Part shown: in pieces, positions 60,467-64,000 of the stretch
Layout of the letters: each line of letters opens with the position of its first letter
Position numbering within the stretch: the stretch's first letter is position 1
Assembly (NCBI GenBank): GCA_045642485.1
Contig: JAZUIV010000027.1
Span: 1 to 64,000 of the forward strand
DNA from: Cacconaster sp045642485
Lineage (GTDB): Bacteria > Bacteroidota > Bacteroidia > Bacteroidales > UBA932
DNA length: 64,000 nt
Direction of reading: 5' to 3'
Made by a program: the position numbers and the translations under genes
The notes under the pieces: model-generated
The model's input: the letters and a program-made list of their open reading frames with translations, nothing else
Told to the model about the DNA's origin: nothing
The model's database searches: none

Positions 60467-61685
60467 TATAGGCCTGCTTGCACTTGCTGCTGTTTCAGCA
60501 ATGGCGCAGCCGATGACATATGACAGATATTATAATCTTGTGGCGGAAAGGAACGTCCTTTATATTGCCGAAAAATATAACATAGACAAAGCGAAGGCTT
60601 CCATGGAAGCAGCGAAGGTTTTCAATGATCCGGAGTTGTCTGTCTCATATGGAAACAATCAGGACTGGGACCTTCAAATGGGACAGTCTGTCGAAGCGGA
60701 GATGAGCATTAATCCTGATTTGGCAGGCGTCCGCAGGGCACGCATTGCCGTTGCGAAAAGCGAAAAGGACATAACAGAGGCATCGGTATCGGCATATCTG
60801 GCCAATCTGAGGCTGGAAGCAGCTGAGGTCTGGGCTGAAGCCTGGAGACTTCGTGAAAACTGCGCGGTTCTTGAAGAATCCGTAAACGGTATGATACAAA
60901 TAGCGAGAAGCGACAGCCTGCGTTTCATTGTGGGAGATATTGGCCGCTCGGATGCTCTTCAAAGCCGCCTGGAAGCTCAGACGATGAAAGGAGAACTGCT
61001 CAAGATGCAGGCAGAATATCTCAATGCCCTGGATGCAGTGTCGCTGTTCTGTGGTGGTGAACCCGTCAGCTCTCTTGAAGGTGATCTGCCCGGTGTCGGC
61101 CTTATTCCCGCTGAATCTGAAATCATTGCCATGGCTCAGTCAAACCGCGCCGACCTGAAGGCCGCCGAGTTTTCAAAGAAGCTTTCGGAGAACAATCTGA
61201 AACTGGTACGGGCTTCAAGAGCATTTGAAATGGGCATTAACCTGGGCTATTCCTATAACACGGAAGTCCGCAACGAGATTGCTCCTGCCCCTCGTTTCAA
61301 TGGTCTGATGGTGGGGGTAAGCATCCCCTTGAAGTTCTCGAGTCTGAACAAGGGAGAGATAAACGCGGCGCAGTCCGAAATCAGTCAAAGCGAGTACTAT
61401 CTGGAAGCAGCCCGCCAGAAGGTTCGTTCCGAGGTTGTCCAGGCTTATAATTCCCTGATGGCCGCAAAAGCGGTGAAGGACCAGTACCATGAATCCATAC
61501 TGGACGACGCACGCAACATTCTGGACAGCCGCAAAGCCGGATATTTGAAAGGAGAGAGCAGCCTTATGGAACTGTTGTCTGCACAGCAGACTTATCTTAA
61601 TGTCATGCAGGCTTATACCGAAGCTTGCTGCAACAGTTTCGTGTGCAAGGCGCAATTAGAACAGGCCTCTGGCTGTTCATTTTGA
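60450..61685 (+). CDS. TolC-family outer-membrane efflux channel
   Basis: 411 aa from ATG 60450, chosen because MKKTISIGLLALAAVSAMA is a signal peptide; the frame is open 34 codons upstream inside the pump gene. Two long helical repeats (about 30-210 and 240-405) typical of OEP/TolC proteins, with Ala/Glu-rich heptads. It completes the tripartite metal exporter. No lipobox is present, so it is not a lipid-anchored channel of the OprM type. Confidence 0.9.
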   Translation: MKKTISIGLLALAAVSAMAQPMTYDRYYNLVAERNVLYIAEKYNIDKAKASMEAAKVFNDPELSVSYGNNQDWDLQMGQSVEAEMSINPDLAGVRRARIAVAKSEKDITEASVSAYLANLRLEAAEVWAEAWRLRENCAVLEESVNGMIQIARSDSLRFIVGDIGRSDALQSRLEAQTMKGELLKMQAEYLNALDAVSLFCGGEPVSSLEGDLPGVGLIPAESEIIAMAQSNRADLKAAEFSKKLSENNLKLVRASRAFEMGINLGYSYNTEVRNEIAPAPRFNGLMVGVSIPLKFSSLNKGEINAAQSEISQSEYYLEAARQKVRSEVVQAYNSLMAAKAVKDQYHESILDDARNILDSRKAGYLKGESSLMELLSAQQTYLNVMQAYTEACCNSFVCKAQLEQASGCSF

Positions 61686-61696
61686 CCTACCACATA

Positions 61697-61941
61697 TCAT
61701 ACTTCATTCGAGTTCATCAATTGATTGAATCGGGGAAATTCGCAGTCAAAATCGTTGGTGCATACCATTAAGTTTGACACGCTACGAACATATGCCTTTT
61801 TATCTTATTAAAGTCACGCAATTTCGCCGCCCTCACAACTGGCTCAAAATCAAATGATGTTGGAAAAGTTTGGTATTCTGCAGAATAGAAAGTAAATTGC
61901 AAATAGGTTTGTTTGACCTTTACGCGCAATTCATTAATCAC
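61697..61941 (-). pseudogene. Possible frameshifted remnant of an unknown gene
   Basis: On the minus strand an open frame from GTG 61941 runs about 54 codons (including TSFDFEPVVRAAKLRDFNK) to a TAA, and a second frame overlapping its end continues with YVRSVSNLMVCTNDFD to TGA at 61697-61699. Joined by one frameshift they read like a protein C-terminus. The evidence is only the coding look of the sequence; it may be chance. The promoter of the downstream TPR gene lies within it. Confidence 0.2.
61904..61911 (+). promoter_or_regulatory. -7 promoter element of the TPR-like gene
   Basis: TAGGTTTG matches TAnnTTTG, about 45 nt before ATG 61957. No TTG at the expected -33 distance. Confidence 0.4.
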
Positions 61942-61956
61942 TTAACAATTAATCAA

Positions 61957-63282
61957 ATGAAAAGGCTCTTTTTGTCACTTGCACTGGTGCTTTCTGTTGT
62001 TTCAGCTTATGGAAAGATTGATACCAAAGAAAAAATTCAAAGAGATGTAGAATCGAAGCGTGAAGCCTGCGAAAATCCAAGAACGGGGAAAAACCCGGCA
62101 ACGTGGATTGCTTACGCAGAGAGCCTGATTAATGCTTATGAAGCTCCTCAAGGCCTTGCCTGGCTTGGAATGTCGCAGAAAGAATTCTCCTCTTTTTTAG
62201 GCTATAAAACAAATAACAAGGAAAGAGTTGACTTCGGGGAATATACGTATGAAGTGCTGACATATAAAGATTGCAAATATTATTTTAATTCAGAAGGCAA
62301 ATTGGAAATGATAATACCCACCGTTGCTTATGTTGAGGATGCGCTGGATAAAGCACTCGAAGCATACTCCCGTTCATACAGTCTCGGAGTTAATAAATCA
62401 ACACAGAAGAAGATAGCCGCCGGGATTGAGAAGATTTCTGATGAATATGCGACTGAAGGGTATAATATGTATACAATCGGCGAGTATGCAGTAGCTTCTG
62501 TAAAATTTGAGAAATCGGCCAAGGCCTCTGAAACTGAACCTTTTGCGTCGTCAGATGGCGGCCAGATGTATTATGATGCCGCATTAAATGCCCAAATATC
62601 AAAAGACATAGAAAGGGCCCTAGAGTTGTATACTAAATGTTTGGACCTTCGTTATTATGATGATGGATTTGTTTTTGGGAAACTCGGAGAATGCTACAAC
62701 ATTCTTGGAAATACCGATAAGGCGTTGGAGATTTGGGAACAGGGCTTTAAGATGTTTCCGGAGAATCAAGGTATTTTGATTGGAATGATTAACTTCTATA
62801 TGGAACATCCTGAGGGAGATTTAAAGGCAAACAAACTATTGGCGTTACTTGACAAGGTCATTGCCAATGAACCCAATACAGCGTCCCATTACCTTGTTAA
62901 AGGAGAAGTTTTACTTAAAATTGGAGCTCCTGATAACGAGGTTGAAGCAGCTTTTAACAAATCTGTGGAAGTCGATCCTGAATATGTAATGGGATATGCC
63001 AGCTATGGTCAGGCATTGTATGGTAAAGCAGTTGAAATTATTGAACAAGCCAACGATAGTTCAGATGACGAATATGACGCATTGGTTCGTAAAATGGATG
63101 CATTACTTCTCAAGGCTGCCGAATATTTTGAAAAAGCATTCAAGATATCGAAAGATGAGGAAATCAGAGTTTGGGTAGCTGAGTATCTTATGAATATTTA
63201 CGGTCATTTCAAAGAAGACGGGAAAAAATATCAGGACGCCTACGATAAATACAACCGCATCGTTGAAGAAAGCAAGAAATGA
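61957..63282 (+). CDS. Exported TPR-like repeat protein, function unknown
   Basis: 441 aa from ATG 61957, where MKRLFLSLALVLSVVSAYG forms a signal peptide; 29 extra upstream codons are open but do not look like one. From about residue 110 the protein is all-helical with TPR-like units, for example AALNAQISKDIERALELYTK, LGECYNILGNTDKALEIWEQ and ASYGQALYGKAVEIIEQAND. Such proteins mediate protein contacts in the periplasm. Codon use is clearly more AT-rich than in genes up to 61685, suggesting a different origin. Confidence 0.8.
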   Translation: MKRLFLSLALVLSVVSAYGKIDTKEKIQRDVESKREACENPRTGKNPATWIAYAESLINAYEAPQGLAWLGMSQKEFSSFLGYKTNNKERVDFGEYTYEVLTYKDCKYYFNSEGKLEMIIPTVAYVEDALDKALEAYSRSYSLGVNKSTQKKIAAGIEKISDEYATEGYNMYTIGEYAVASVKFEKSAKASETEPFASSDGGQMYYDAALNAQISKDIERALELYTKCLDLRYYDDGFVFGKLGECYNILGNTDKALEIWEQGFKMFPENQGILIGMINFYMEHPEGDLKANKLLALLDKVIANEPNTASHYLVKGEVLLKIGAPDNEVEAAFNKSVEVDPEYVMGYASYGQALYGKAVEIIEQANDSSDDEYDALVRKMDALLLKAAEYFEKAFKISKDEEIRVWVAEYLMNIYGHFKEDGKKYQDAYDKYNRIVEESKK

Positions 63283-63531
63283 GATTGCCTAACTTATGGG
63301 GAGAGACAGCCCAGAATTTCACACAGAATTGCAACATGCTTGGATGAGAATACCGACTGCAAGAAGCTTGTCGGCTATGACAACGTGTACCGCATCCGCA
63401 TCGGAAGCCTCAGTGCGTTCTTCATCTTCCACATACAGATTATTGATGACTGCGTGTTCTTCAAGTATCTTGTCCCGAGGGGCGAAGCCTATGACAAGAA
63501 ATACGAGGAGAAACTATTGTTTACCCCCTAA
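63283..63531 (+). pseudogene. Truncated RelE/ParE-type toxin relic
   Basis: Immediately after the TPR stop the same frame stays open for 82 codons, with no ATG. It encodes RIATCLDENTDCKKLVGYDN, VYRIRIGSLSAFFIFH and FKYLVPRGEAYDKKY, which match the C-terminal two thirds of Bacteroidota RelE/ParE toxins. The N-terminal part is missing; a TTG at 63340 could start only a 63-residue piece. Probably a dead remnant of a toxin-antitoxin pair related to the module beginning at 63771. Confidence 0.6.
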
Positions 63532-63716
63532 CTCTATCTGAAGAAAGACAGCATCCATCCCACAATAAGGTTTGAGTTGCAAATCTTTTCTCTTGTGGAA
63601 CAAAAAACAGAGGGTGAAGGCCTTTTTCAAGTCTTATTGTGCAAAAATGTCAAAATGTGCGTGCTACCCCTATATAGTATATCTCACATATTTCAGTATG
63701 AATCTTGATTGGTATA
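63532..63716. other. AT-rich intergenic stretch, nothing recognised
   Basis: Between the toxin relic and the antitoxin promoter. It is AT-rich with scattered TA-rich words; no gene, hairpin terminator or repeat was identified. Confidence 0.5.
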
Positions 63717-63746
63717 TTGTATTTTCAAATATATTATATACATTTG
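63717..63746 (+). promoter_or_regulatory. Promoter of the antitoxin gene
   Basis: TTG (63717-63719), 19 nt, then TACATTTG (63739-63746): a good Bacteroidota promoter, 24 nt before ATG 63771. Confidence 0.65.
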
Positions 63747-63770
63747 CACATAATACAAAAGTAACGAATT

Positions 63771-64000
63771 ATGAATACTGCAGCAGTTCAGACAAAAAGA
63801 AAGAACATCGACATCCGCGAAGATGTATACCGCTTCCTTTCCATCAAGGCGGCCGCATCCGGCACAAACCTCAAGAGTTATATCGAATCACTCCTCGAGA
63901 AGGATGTAGAGGATATGGACGAAGCGGCCACCTACCAGTACCTGTGCTCTGTCCGTCCTGACGGAGACGTCGAGCTTTCCGAAGAAGAGACAAAGGACTT
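63771..64000 (+). CDS. RHH-type antitoxin (3' end outside window)
   Basis: At least 76 codons, running off the right edge. The N-terminus (KRKNIDIREDVYRFLSIKAA, then ASGTNLKSYIESLLEKDVED) is the ribbon-helix-helix region typical of Bacteroidota antitoxins paired with RelE/ParE toxins. The C-terminal part would wrap the toxin. A toxin gene is expected just beyond the window. GC content is higher than in the flanking AT-rich DNA. Confidence 0.8.
   Translation, partial: MNTAAVQTKRKNIDIREDVYRFLSIKAAASGTNLKSYIESLLEKDVEDMDEAATYQYLCSVRPDGDVELSEEETKD

Noticed and set aside
63572..63961. 129-codon frame overlapping the antitoxin gene
   Set aside because: It reads the antitoxin region in the wrong frame and crosses an AT-rich non-coding stretch; the frame from 63771 gives a recognisable RHH antitoxin.
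1..64000. tRNA, rRNA, CRISPR arrays, complete insertion sequences, prophage
   Set aside because: Reading the intergenic gaps showed no cloverleaf, direct-repeat array, transposase or integrase; gaps are too short for most of these.

Overview
The window looks like chromosome of a member of the order Bacteroidales (phylum Bacteroidota), probably a gut-type organism; I cannot fix the family. Support: an ArgF'-type carbamoyltransferase of the Bacteroides kind, a carboxypeptidase-regulatory/OMP_b-brl_3 outer-membrane protein, a UpxY-like antiterminator, a RHH antitoxin of the usual Bacteroides type, little Shine-Dalgarno signal, and the Bacteroidota -7 promoter element TAnnTTTG, which I can place upstream of about twenty genes. 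Coding density is very high. Operons are tightly packed with 1-4 nt overlaps, and several convergent gene pairs overlap at their stop codons.

Layout. (1) 3-194: tail of an unknown gene. (2) 288-8823, minus strand: arginine operon argR - (GNAT-argG fusion) - argC - argD - argF' - argB - argE, ending in a coupled D,D-carboxypeptidase (dacB). A 19-nt sequence occurs just downstream of dacB and again inside a 43-bp perfect palindrome upstream of argR. (3) 8967-12891: Kef-type antiporter and a nucleoside kinase, convergent with a CoA transferase (12888-14186). (4) 14242-19126: mazG-tcdA, then a ThuA-domain lipoprotein and a GH95 fucosidase. (5) 19158-25347: MacB/FtsX-type permease (minus), then rluB - era - parC - aroK. 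(6) 25337-28878: PA14-metallophosphoesterase (minus), then PASTA protein - rluD. (7) 28884-34401, minus: outer-membrane beta-barrel protein, serS-ruvC, rplU-rpmA. (8) 34553-36872: unknown lipoprotein, DEDD exonuclease, Gfo/Idh/MocA oxidoreductase. (9) 36850-48636, minus: HAMP-only membrane protein - trkH - RecD-like helicase - YugP-type peptidase; surE-lpxB; glpK-glpF-tricorn protease. (10) 48893-52641: nucleotide-sugar dehydratase plus UpxY-like antiterminator behind a long structured leader with a G10 tract, then a serine hydrolase. (11) 52612-55640, minus: serine-type sulfatase and HAD phosphatase. (12) 55858-61685: heavy-metal RND efflux operon headed by a small secreted protein with three HSH motifs. 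(13) 61686-64000: AT-richer segment with a TPR-like protein, a truncated RelE-type toxin relic and an RHH antitoxin running off the end, which suggests acquired DNA.

How it fits together. The arginine operon supplies every step from N-acylglutamate to argininosuccinate except carbamoyl phosphate synthesis; argH and carAB are not here. ArgF' carries Ser at residue 90, the position that sets acetyl versus succinyl specificity, so an N-succinyl route is the better guess. The promoter survey suggests that several genes (rluB, mazG, a lipoprotein, the HAD phosphatase, the HAMP protein, the HSH protein) are transcribed with no leader or almost none. No tRNA, rRNA, CRISPR array or complete insertion sequence was seen.
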